This document shows positions 16,717 to 24,485 of a stretch of 50,047 nt of DNA, piece after piece. Source of the DNA: Gammaproteobacteria bacterium. GTDB taxonomy: Bacteria > Pseudomonadota > Gammaproteobacteria > UBA1113. Position 1 is the first letter of the stretch, and the number at the start of each line of letters is the position of its first letter. The translations under genes were made by a program, and so were the position numbers. The stretch covers positions 1 to 50,047 of the forward strand of contig JAIELR010000152.1 in assembly GCA_019752835.1 (NCBI GenBank), written 5' to 3'. The notes under the pieces were generated by a model. The model did not search any database, was not told the origin of the DNA, and was given only the letters and a program-made list of their open reading frames with translations.

Positions 16717-18711
16717 CTAAATGATGGGTTTGCCTTTTTTATCGCGACCAATAAACTTACAGTTCGGATAGCGTGTGCATCCCCAAAAGTAATTGCCATT
16801 TTTATTTTTTAACCGACGCAAAGGTGCTTCGCATGTGGGACACATATATACAGTACTGTTTTGAGTATCGGACTGTAACTGCAAACTTGCAACGATATGA
16901 TGATTAGCTTCATTCTGCAAATCAGAAAGCATCTGGTTCAATAAATTGGCTTGAGACTCAACAAACGCATTGTAATCGGATTGTCCTTCCACAATCGCAT
17001 CTAATTGTTGTTCCCACTGTGCGGTCAACAGTGGGTTTTTAACACTTTCTGGCACCAGCGCGATTAATGCACGTCCTTTATCAGTAGATATCACCTGTTT
17101 CTTCTGACGAGCTAAATATTCACGATTAAATAATGTTTCTAAAATGTTAGCACGCGTGGCTTCCGTACCGATGCCATTGCTTTCCTTTAAAATATTTTTT
17201 AGCTCATTATCTTCTACATGTTGAGCGACGTTTTTCATGGCTTCAATCAATGTGCCTTCGGTATAACGAGCCGGTGGTTTGGTCTGCTTACTTTCAACCT
17301 GTACTTCTTGATTTTCAACAGCTTGCCCTACCTCTAATAGAGGCAATTGTTCGGTCACTTCCGTGACTTCATTGTCTACTGATATCGATTGGAACACTTG
17401 TTTCCAACCAAGCTTTACAGGCGTATGTCCGGTAGCAATAAATGTTTCTCCAGCACACTGAAGTTCAATCTTGCGCTGTTGGTATTCATAATCACCCAGG
17501 AATTGGGCTAAATACTGACGGCGAATCAGATCGTAGATATTAAATTCCTCAAGCGACATATCGTGAATGTTTATGGATTCGTTTAAGGTAGGAATAATCC
17601 CATGATGGGCAGTTATTTTACTGGTATCCCACACGGGGGCTCTAAAATTAGTATCACATATAGCAACTAAGGAGTGCATCACATTATCTGCTTTACACAG
17701 TGCGCTTAATACTGCATCCGCTTCTTCAAACTGTTCCTCTGGCAAATAGCCGCAATCCGTTCGCGGATAGGTAATTGCTTTGTGTGTTTCATACAATGAT
17801 TGCGCTATATCCAGTACTTGTTTAGCTGAATAATCGAACACGCTGGATACTTTTTTTTGTAAACTAGACAATGAAAAACATAACGGTGCGCTTTGGTATT
17901 TCACACTTTCTGTAAAATTTGATACCTTACCAGGTTCGCCTTCGACTTTCGCTGCGGTCGTTTCTACGACATGTTGATTGACACAGTAACTTTCATTATT
18001 TAATAGAACCTTTGGTATTTGCCATGTTGCCCAAAAGGCTGCTGCCTTATCTGAAAATTGTGCTTTTAACACAAAATAATCATGGGGAATAAAATTTTCA
18101 ATCAAGCTATCGCGATCAACAACTAACTTTAGTGTCGGTGTTTGTACTCGTCCAACCGATAACACGCTATTGACCCCGTACAAATAGCTTACTGCCATTG
18201 TCATGTTCATTCCAATTAAATAATCGCTTCGAGATCGCGCTATACCTGCATGATACAGACTCTCAGTCTCGCTGCCTTTTCGGATATTTTGCAAAGCCTT
18301 TTGGATAGATTTATCATCTAATGCAGATAACCACAAACGTTCAACTCTGCCTTTGTAATTGCACTTATCCAGAATGGATCGCACTATAGTTTCGCCTTCT
18401 CTGTCTGGGTCGCTTGCAATGACGACATGTTGAGCTTTCTTTAATAGCTCTTTGATAATGTTGTATTGTTTTTTCGTTTTAGCTGATACGAGCAGTTCCC
18501 ACTTTTGGGGGATGATCGGTAATTTACTAATGTGCCAGGGGCTAATATCCGGTTTGTAATATTCTGGTGGAGCTAATTCCAACAAGTGGCCTACGCACCA
18601 GGTGACTTGATAACCGTTGCCTTCTAGATAGCCGTCTTTTTTATTTGTTGCGCTTAAATTTCGAGCAATGTCTCGCGCTTGCGCGGGTTTTTCGCAGATG
18701 TATAAAATCAT
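16717..18711 (-). CDS. topB: DNA topoisomerase III (type IA)
   Basis: This 664-residue enzyme relaxes and decatenates single-stranded regions. The TOPRIM domain starts YICEKPAQARDIA, with catalytic E7 and D-P-D-R-E-G-E (101-107). The nucleophile is Y315 in ITYPRTD. A C-terminal zinc ribbon CPTC...GCTRYPNC occupies about 624-650. Topoisomerase III genes are standard in GI-type ICEs and are thought to aid transfer or replication. It starts 22 bp downstream of the small membrane-protein gene at 18734. Confidence 0.95.
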   Translation of the reverse strand: MILYICEKPAQARDIARNLSATNKKDGYLEGNGYQVTWCVGHLLELAPPEYYKPDISPWHISKLPIIPQKWELLVSAKTKKQYNIIKELLKKAQHVVIASDPDREGETIVRSILDKCNYKGRVERLWLSALDDKSIQKALQNIRKGSETESLYHAGIARSRSDYLIGMNMTMAVSYLYGVNSVLSVGRVQTPTLKLVVDRDSLIENFIPHDYFVLKAQFSDKAAAFWATWQIPKVLLNNESYCVNQHVVETTAAKVEGEPGKVSNFTESVKYQSAPLCFSLSSLQKKVSSVFDYSAKQVLDIAQSLYETHKAITYPRTDCGYLPEEQFEEADAVLSALCKADNVMHSLVAICDTNFRAPVWDTSKITAHHGIIPTLNESINIHDMSLEEFNIYDLIRRQYLAQFLGDYEYQQRKIELQCAGETFIATGHTPVKLGWKQVFQSISVDNEVTEVTEQLPLLEVGQAVENQEVQVESKQTKPPARYTEGTLIEAMKNVAQHVEDNELKNILKESNGIGTEATRANILETLFNREYLARQKKQVISTDKGRALIALVPESVKNPLLTAQWEQQLDAIVEGQSDYNAFVESQANLLNQMLSDLQNEANHHIVASLQLQSDTQNSTVYMCPTCEAPLRRLKNKNGNYFWGCTRYPNCKFIGRDKKGKPII

Positions 18712-18733
18712 TTTAGTCCTTATTGTGATAGAT

Positions 18734-19069
18734 TTAGAGCCATATAACTAAGTGGCTTAATAAGTTATAAACAAAAAATACTTCGATAATAATAAACAGC
18801 CCGATTAGTTTTAAACGTAGCTTAGAAAAAATCGCTATAGTTTCTTCAGTCCAGTGTTGTCTTTTCCCTGATATTTTAATAAAAATTGGCCAGTAAAGGA
18901 CAACCAAACCGTATAAAAGATATCGAAACAGCGCAAAAGCCCAATAGTGGGCTGTAATTGTTTGCAACCCTTTATTTACCACGCTATACTGCAAGAAGAA
19001 ATGCCCTATACCCATCATGGCTATACAAACGATGAGGGTTATAACAGCAATTTTTAATAGATTTGACAT
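18734..19069 (-). CDS. Small membrane protein
   Basis: This 111-residue protein has three probable membrane helices (about 5-27, 42-64 and 85-108), with basic residues in the intervening loop (KISGKRQHW). No domain was recognised. Its start codon lies only 32 bp from the start of the divergent plus-strand gene at 19102, so each promoter must lie inside the other gene or be shared. It sits between traG and topB. Placement suggests an inner-membrane role such as entry exclusion or channel assembly, but this is inference. Confidence 0.65.
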   Translation of the reverse strand: MSNLLKIAVITLIVCIAMMGIGHFFLQYSVVNKGLQTITAHYWAFALFRYLLYGLVVLYWPIFIKISGKRQHWTEETIAIFSKLRLKLIGLFIIIEVFFVYNLLSHLVIWL

Positions 19070-19101
19070 GTTTTTTGATTACCTTTTTTGGGGGGAGCTA
19101 T

Positions 19102-19686
19102 ATGAGCGCAATTGAATGGCTAAAATTTATTACGCCGTTTACTATCATAGTCGTGGCTATCGCACTTCTCGCTTCTATTCCACTCAAACAAGCATGGCGT
19201 AAGCATTACCTTTTACCTACAAGACGACTTGCTTTTAAAAAAACAGAGATTATTGCTTTATCGATAACAGTGATAGGCTGGGTACTCGCATGGATAGCCA
19301 CCACGATCATGACACCAATTATTCAAGTCAATGTTCAAGCTACCAGTGAATTATTATTAACGATCACATTGACTATACTCGGGCTTATCATTCTGGTTCG
19401 TATTTTTCAAAAAAACAACATGCTATCGTTATGGCTGGTGATGTTTAAACGACAATTGCCTTTTATCGCTGAGATTATCACACCAATCATTGCGGTCACT
19501 GGCTTACTTATCGCTAGTACGCTGGAAGAAACATCTCGTCGTCATAGAGACGAAGCGGAAAAAGGCGATCCGAACACCACCGATCTACAAAAATCCTCAA
19601 GTGAAAGTGGAATGAATTTAAATGGTGAATATTATGGTCAAAGTAAATCAATCTGGTATGGCGATAGTAACAAGAAAAGAGACTAA
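19102..19686 (+). CDS. Plus-strand polytopic membrane protein beside traG
   Basis: This 194-residue protein has about four membrane segments (near 8-30, 48-70, 80-100 and 118-140) and a hydrophilic, charged C-terminal tail (EETSRRHRDEAEKG onward). The start at 19102 is chosen because it has a strong GGGGGGAG ribosome site; an earlier ATG at 19063 lacks one. It runs against all its neighbours. Its start is 32 bp from a divergent gene, and its TAA directly abuts the TAA of the convergent traG. In F and SXT-type elements, exclusion proteins are small inner-membrane proteins encoded near traG, so it is a candidate entry-exclusion gene. Confidence 0.7.
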   Translation: MSAIEWLKFITPFTIIVVAIALLASIPLKQAWRKHYLLPTRRLAFKKTEIIALSITVIGWVLAWIATTIMTPIIQVNVQATSELLLTITLTILGLIILVRIFQKNNMLSLWLVMFKRQLPFIAEIITPIIAVTGLLIASTLEETSRRHRDEAEKGDPNTTDLQKSSSESGMNLNGEYYGQSKSIWYGDSNKKRD

Positions 19687-21303
19687 TTATTTAATACTTT
19701 TGGTTATAACAGATGTTGCCGTTTTCATTGCCGCATTCCTCATCATTTCGCCACCAGCTTGGCCTGCGCTACTTACTGGAGTTTTCATATTATCGACTGC
19801 TCCCATAATTGCATTGCTGATTGTTAATCCTGCCCATGAGGCTAATACTAAAAATAACAAAGGTAACGCAATGTACATTGTGCCTGCAATAAAATGAATA
19901 AACCGCGCATCTATTCCACTTCCTCCCTGCAGTAATGCATGCCACGAAGGGATAATATGATCTGCATCACTAGGATACAAAGCACCTATTAATTCGTTAT
20001 TAATGTAGCTAACAAATTGCCATAAGTAACTCCAAAAAGTAATTGCAAATATAATCGCACTTCCCGTCACGATAAAATGTAACTTATAGCTTGAAAATGG
20101 AATCATAATCGCAAGCAACGCATATATGGCTAATAAGAGTAATGCTTGAATTACAGGTAAAGCGTTAATTATTAGATATAACGCCGGATAATAAATAAAT
20201 TCATGGCTCGCAATGCCTATATAACTCGTAGCCTCCACGTACCACTGCGAGTTATTATCATCGTTAAGTGATTCATAGCCTCGTGGTATATCGCTTGTAT
20301 CTGACATGCCTGGGTCAAACGAATGGGTAATCAGACTACGTACTCCCTGATCGGCAATTACCTCCTTATTTTCTAGAGGATTAATCGCTTGTAAATACGA
20401 TGGTGGCAATGCTTGTTCTAAGCGAGCATGTAATCCTATCTCAGGTGTAATCCACCACGATTTACAATCGGGCTGGCCCCAGGGCGAGTGGTCACTCACT
20501 TGCCCTTCATACTGATCACGCGTTGGGTCAAAAGTAAATCCTGTAATAGGCTCTCGCGCTGAAAAACTATCATAAAATCCTGGAATACTTAAAAAAGTTT
20601 GTGAGCCAAGCCAGCCCAGATCGTCCTTTCCATATTCTGTTTGATCATTTGTAATCATACTTTGCTCTTGGTCTGTCAAATTACCAGACATATATTTGCT
20701 GTAAGCAGGTATGTAACAATCATTGTAATAACTGATAGTTTCTTGTTTTAAAGGCGCACTGTTGATACGGCTCAGATCTAGCTGGTCTTGCAAATCTTGA
20801 TAATCAATTGGTGAACACGTTAATCCTTCGCTTGCTGCATGAGTAAAACCATTGCTTACTGCCATTACCAAGTACCACAAAACAGGTACTTGTACACCTG
20901 TCGGCACTTGGAATTGGTTATCGTATGTCGTTCCGGTATGACCAGGTGTAGCAATTTGTGGGTTTTGAACGCATGACGGCTCAAAATGCAGTACTGTAGG
21001 ACTCAATGTCACCGTTGGCACACAACAAAATTCGATAATCAGTAACGCGCCTACTGTTTGAATCATCAAACGACGCAATGCGATTACCGCTGCACTCTTG
21101 GGTTCTTGCGACTCAAACGGTTCGAGAAAGCATTTCATTATTATGCCGATAAATGGCAGAAACACTAAACCCGTACCGACCATTAATGCCCATAGATTTT
21201 GGTACTGTGCCCAGCCGATTAATGTCGTATACAATGCTAGATAACCTGTTACGCTCACTTTTTTATTACCTCTAACTTGCAGATGCTGATTGAACGGCAC
21301 CAT
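19687..21303 (-). CDS. traG: TraG-like mating-pair protein, N-terminal domain type
   Basis: This 538-residue polytopic inner-membrane protein corresponds to the N-terminal region of F TraG. It has hydrophobic helices near the start (about 20-55, 80-100), a long periplasmic loop with several Cys (about 105-360), then four or five helices (about 365-500). The pattern L-L-I-I-E-F-C-C-V-P-T-V-T-L-S-P before a Cys-containing loop is typical of ICE TraG. It functions in channel or pilus assembly and mating stabilisation. It overlaps the end of the PFL_4711 gene by 32 bp. Confidence 0.85.
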   Translation of the reverse strand: MVPFNQHLQVRGNKKVSVTGYLALYTTLIGWAQYQNLWALMVGTGLVFLPFIGIIMKCFLEPFESQEPKSAAVIALRRLMIQTVGALLIIEFCCVPTVTLSPTVLHFEPSCVQNPQIATPGHTGTTYDNQFQVPTGVQVPVLWYLVMAVSNGFTHAASEGLTCSPIDYQDLQDQLDLSRINSAPLKQETISYYNDCYIPAYSKYMSGNLTDQEQSMITNDQTEYGKDDLGWLGSQTFLSIPGFYDSFSAREPITGFTFDPTRDQYEGQVSDHSPWGQPDCKSWWITPEIGLHARLEQALPPSYLQAINPLENKEVIADQGVRSLITHSFDPGMSDTSDIPRGYESLNDDNNSQWYVEATSYIGIASHEFIYYPALYLIINALPVIQALLLLAIYALLAIMIPFSSYKLHFIVTGSAIIFAITFWSYLWQFVSYINNELIGALYPSDADHIIPSWHALLQGGSGIDARFIHFIAGTMYIALPLLFLVLASWAGLTISNAIMGAVDNMKTPVSSAGQAGGEMMRNAAMKTATSVITKSIK

Positions 21304-22678
21304 TTTCTATCATCGCACCACTTGCTGCAGGTACGCTCACGGCAGTATTTTGTGACTGCTGCGCTTGTCCTGCTTCTACTACCGTAGTTAATGTATTGGA
21401 CATCAATACTTGCTGAGCTTTCACAAACATTAAGATATTTTGAATATCGCTTTGCAATAATTGTATAGAATGTTCAATATTTTTTTGGGCTGCTTTATTA
21501 CTGTAAATGGCAGGTATTTGGCTGCCCGATTGCAAAATGCTCATCGCAAGCCTTGCTTTATTAATCACTTGCATCGCTGCAATATTTTGTGCGAGTTTGC
21601 TCGTGATGATGCTCTGAATTACTGGCGATTGTTGTTGCTGAATAGCTCGGATAACATCGGGCGATATAGCCATGCCAGAGGATGACAAATCTTGAAATGC
21701 TTGCATATCACTGAGCGGTGTCTGTCCAGTAACGAGAGCTTGTAATTGTGGTAGTATTAATTGAGTCTGTGCTTGTATATCTGAATACAGTCCTGTCGCG
21801 GGTTGTGAGCTTTTTTCACCACCGTTGTACGTGGTAATGGTTTCATCCCCGACAATATTCGTGATCCAATCGGCTGCGTCTTTAGCTGTTGGAAAAACCG
21901 TTGATAATTCAGACGGTGAATCGCTGCTGCGTAAACTACTGTGTAAGCTGCTGCTATCATTCGCAATCACATTGTAACCTGACATTGCCGTATCGTGTAC
22001 AACATGAATCGGTGGTTGGTTTTGACCGCCTGCGTACTGTGTCTGCGTGCTGCTGGTATCAGGATTTACCCATGGCACCCCACTTTTACCTGCATCATTC
22101 GCCACATCTTGACGAGCTTGGTTGATATCCCCATTATTGGATAGCTCAGCCGAACCGATATCCTGTTTCCAACGATTACCAAGTGATAATTGTCCCCAGT
22201 GCGAATAAGGGTCGTCACCTGCACCAATTTCCGACTGCATCACTTCGCACGATTTTGTCGATAGAGCGACATCTTCTTTCGCCCCTGCCATTGCACTTGT
22301 GATCAGGTTGTATAAGTTCGGATCGACACGAGAAAGTTCATACAATGGAAACTCTGTGACAGCGCCTGTCGCATTACTTAACACTTGTTGTTCGACATTC
22401 ATGGCGCTGTCTTTGATATCGTTGAGCGAGTTTTGGATCGATGCCACGGGATTAAATGCGCCGCAATCAAATCCCAAACCGACGTCACCATCAGCATCTA
22501 GAGGAAGATAACTGGTATCGTAAAATGCTGGTAATGGTATATCATTACCGCCATTCATTTCATAGTATAAGCCGCTCTGTACTGCGGGAATAAGTCCATC
22601 TGCCGCATACATTGAATGGCTTAATACACTGAGTCCTATTACTAACGGTGTTACTAATATTTTTGATGTGGTTTTCAT
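21272..22678 (-). CDS. ICE transfer protein, PFL_4711 family
   Basis: This 468-residue exported protein has a signal peptide (about 1-25, ending S-M-Y-A-A-D). It is followed by Y-Y-E-M-N-G-G-N-D and L-G-F-D-C-G-x-F-N-P, both hallmarks of the PFL_4711 family as I know it. The middle is Gln/Ser-rich, and the C-terminal third is helical with Q-Q-Q-Q and A-Q-Q repeats. It always accompanies PFL_4710 and TraG, as here, and is thought to belong to the mating-pair complex in the periplasm or outer membrane. Exact role unknown. Confidence 0.82.
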   Translation of the reverse strand: MKTTSKILVTPLVIGLSVLSHSMYAADGLIPAVQSGLYYEMNGGNDIPLPAFYDTSYLPLDADGDVGLGFDCGAFNPVASIQNSLNDIKDSAMNVEQQVLSNATGAVTEFPLYELSRVDPNLYNLITSAMAGAKEDVALSTKSCEVMQSEIGAGDDPYSHWGQLSLGNRWKQDIGSAELSNNGDINQARQDVANDAGKSGVPWVNPDTSSTQTQYAGGQNQPPIHVVHDTAMSGYNVIANDSSSLHSSLRSSDSPSELSTVFPTAKDAADWITNIVGDETITTYNGGEKSSQPATGLYSDIQAQTQLILPQLQALVTGQTPLSDMQAFQDLSSSGMAISPDVIRAIQQQQSPVIQSIITSKLAQNIAAMQVINKARLAMSILQSGSQIPAIYSNKAAQKNIEHSIQLLQSDIQNILMFVKAQQVLMSNTLTTVVEAGQAQQSQNTAVSVPAASGAMIENGAVQSASAS

Positions 22679-22718
22679 ATGAGACCTTCTTTTAGAAATT
22701 GATAAAATAAAATTAAAC

Positions 22719-23729
22719 TTAACCCACTGAGCTTATATAAGCTGCGCCTGGGTCTTGAATGCATCCGTGATAATGCCGCCACAATGCCCAAATGTAGCGA
22801 TCATGCCCTTGTATAGACGCGTCTGTTTCCCACGGGTGGATACTTGTAATATCACTGCCTCCGAATACAATGCACTGCGTCTCTACTTTTGGGTAAATCA
22901 TCTGGTATTGTGCATTAACACTATTTTCAGTGACTGGATAACTTACACAATCTTCACCACAAGTATTCGATAACGGTGTATACACATGCGGTTGCCCCAT
23001 TGCGGTTATGATTGTAGAAGCTCGTAACGCAGCGACAGCCGCTGCCTTAGCATCATCTGGTTGATTGACGTAACCATTGCGGGGGTAGACTGAACCCCAA
23101 TCGTGCAACACTATCGTCCCAACGTCATGTAATCCAGGAACAATAGCCCCTGGATAAAATCGCTCTAGTTCAGGAAACCGCCACAAGTAAGCATCCAATA
23201 GCGACGAGTAATACGGCACGTAAGGCGTAGCGGTACTACCTAACAATGTACTGCTGCTACCACTGCTTAATACCGACAGTGCAGGATTTCCTATGATGTC
23301 GACTTCGTGAAATTTATCGTTGATGTCTTGCGGCGAGTTATCTGTTTCTTGCCCTGAACCGAGATTAAACGATGTCAAATGTTGTAACTGCGCTTGCCCT
23401 GCTTGGTAAAACAAGGGGTCTGCGACATTCTGTGCAAACCACCACGGGTTGTTATCATGCTGCGTATAAACTGTCACAACAGCGTCCGGTAAATAGTGAT
23501 CTACCTTCAGCGTATGCTCGGTTTCACAGCCTAACGGTGTACAACGCATCCACAAGCACGAGCCCACGACTTTGTATTGCAAGCATTGACTCAAACCTTG
23601 CAATGTATTGCTCACAACACTGACTGAGTCTATGGTATCGTTAGCACCATCGGCAAGTAGAGAATGGCTTGTGAAAATACAACCCGTGCTTAATACGGTG
23701 CTAAGCAGTAATTTTTTTAGTATATGCAT
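22719..23729 (-). CDS. TraU-like ICE transfer protein, PFL_4710 family
   Basis: This 336-residue periplasmic protein has a signal peptide (about 1-27). The N-terminal region C-L-Q-Y-K-V-V-G-S-C-L-W-M-R-C, then V-D-H-Y-L-P-D-A-V-V-T-V-Y and N-P-W-W-F-A, is the recognisable TraU/PFL_4710 block. At least six Cys in the mature chain imply disulfides, which fits the DsbA-like protein of this element. TraU proteins act in DNA transfer rather than pilus formation in F. Confidence 0.85.
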   Translation of the reverse strand: MHILKKLLLSTVLSTGCIFTSHSLLADGANDTIDSVSVVSNTLQGLSQCLQYKVVGSCLWMRCTPLGCETEHTLKVDHYLPDAVVTVYTQHDNNPWWFAQNVADPLFYQAGQAQLQHLTSFNLGSGQETDNSPQDINDKFHEVDIIGNPALSVLSSGSSSTLLGSTATPYVPYYSSLLDAYLWRFPELERFYPGAIVPGLHDVGTIVLHDWGSVYPRNGYVNQPDDAKAAAVAALRASTIITAMGQPHVYTPLSNTCGEDCVSYPVTENSVNAQYQMIYPKVETQCIVFGGSDITSIHPWETDASIQGHDRYIWALWRHYHGCIQDPGAAYISSVG

Positions 23730-23730
23730 A

Positions 23731-24483
23731 TTATTTTTTTCTGAAAATAATCACAAAGTGATTGATAACATTTGGCACGTAGGTACTGGGATAACCAAAG
23801 GCTTTTAAGGCTTGGCTATCCCGAATCACATTAATCACGCCTTGTAGTGTCAAATTTGTTCCTTGTAATGCATTAAGAACGTCTGCATGGCGGCAATAGA
23901 AACGATCTTTGTAACGCTGATCTGCAATAATCAAAGCAATATGTTTGGTTGATTTTAATTTTTTGACAGCATTCTCAATTGAATCGATAATACTGGCAAT
24001 ATGTCGCTGATAATTTTCAGCACTTGAGTTAAAATCAAACAATGGTACTTCCGTCAATATAAAATCTACCAATTCAGAATCCACCAGATTTAGTACATTG
24101 GAATTCCGTTCACGGTTAAATAGCTGATATGGCTTACCCCAGAGCTGGATATCGATATATTTAACAGCATCAAACGCTTGTTGTTCAGTATCGGCGATAC
24201 CGATAAATTCACGTCCCGCGTAAAGGCTGGCGGCTAGTGTATCACCGTGCTGTACGTTCGGATCGTACACCAGTTCATTTTCTTGCGTAAAAAGCTCAAT
24301 AAGGCTTACACGCGATGTATCCAAAGGTCTGTTATCCATTTTTCTATTCCTATGTTGAATTGCTATAAATGTTGAATCACACGTCAATTTTGCGCTTCTT
24401 GACCAGTGCAAGAGTTTTTGGGTGATCCAAACACTCTTACTGAGTTTTATCCAAGCCTTACCATTTAAATTATTTAATCGCAT
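23731..24483 (-). CDS. Degenerate DNA methyltransferase-like protein
   Basis: This 250-residue protein follows a beta-class DNA methyltransferase plan end to end. It has an N-terminal G-K-A-W-I-K-L-S-K-S-V-W, LIELFTQENELVYDP, then a SAM-motif-like Q-H-G-D-T-L-A-A-S-L-Y-A-G-R-E-F-I-G-I (78-96). Further on come K-L-K-S-T-K-H-I-A-L-I-I-A-D-Q-R and a closing F-G-Y-P-S-T-Y-V-P. The catalytic S/D-P-P-Y/F motif is replaced by T-E-V-P-L-F (144-149), and the glycine-rich F-x-G-x-G loop by N-V-Q-H-G-D. It is therefore probably inactive as a methylase. It occupies the position of PFL_4709-like genes. A shorter start at 24339 with AGGAAT exists but would lose the N-terminal motif. Confidence 0.7.
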   Translation of the reverse strand: MRLNNLNGKAWIKLSKSVWITQKLLHWSRSAKLTCDSTFIAIQHRNRKMDNRPLDTSRVSLIELFTQENELVYDPNVQHGDTLAASLYAGREFIGIADTEQQAFDAVKYIDIQLWGKPYQLFNRERNSNVLNLVDSELVDFILTEVPLFDFNSSAENYQRHIASIIDSIENAVKKLKSTKHIALIIADQRYKDRFYCRHADVLNALQGTNLTLQGVINVIRDSQALKAFGYPSTYVPNVINHFVIIFRKK

Positions 24484-24485
24484 AG

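Noticed and set aside
19622..19897. Plus-strand frame overlapping the end of traG
   Set aside because: It is antisense to the well-supported traG C-terminus and starts within the preceding gene without a ribosome site.
23731..24339. Shorter start (24339) for the methyltransferase-like gene
   Set aside because: It has the better ribosome site, but the upstream 48 residues contain a family-like W-I-K-L-S-K-S-V-W motif, so the longer form is kept.
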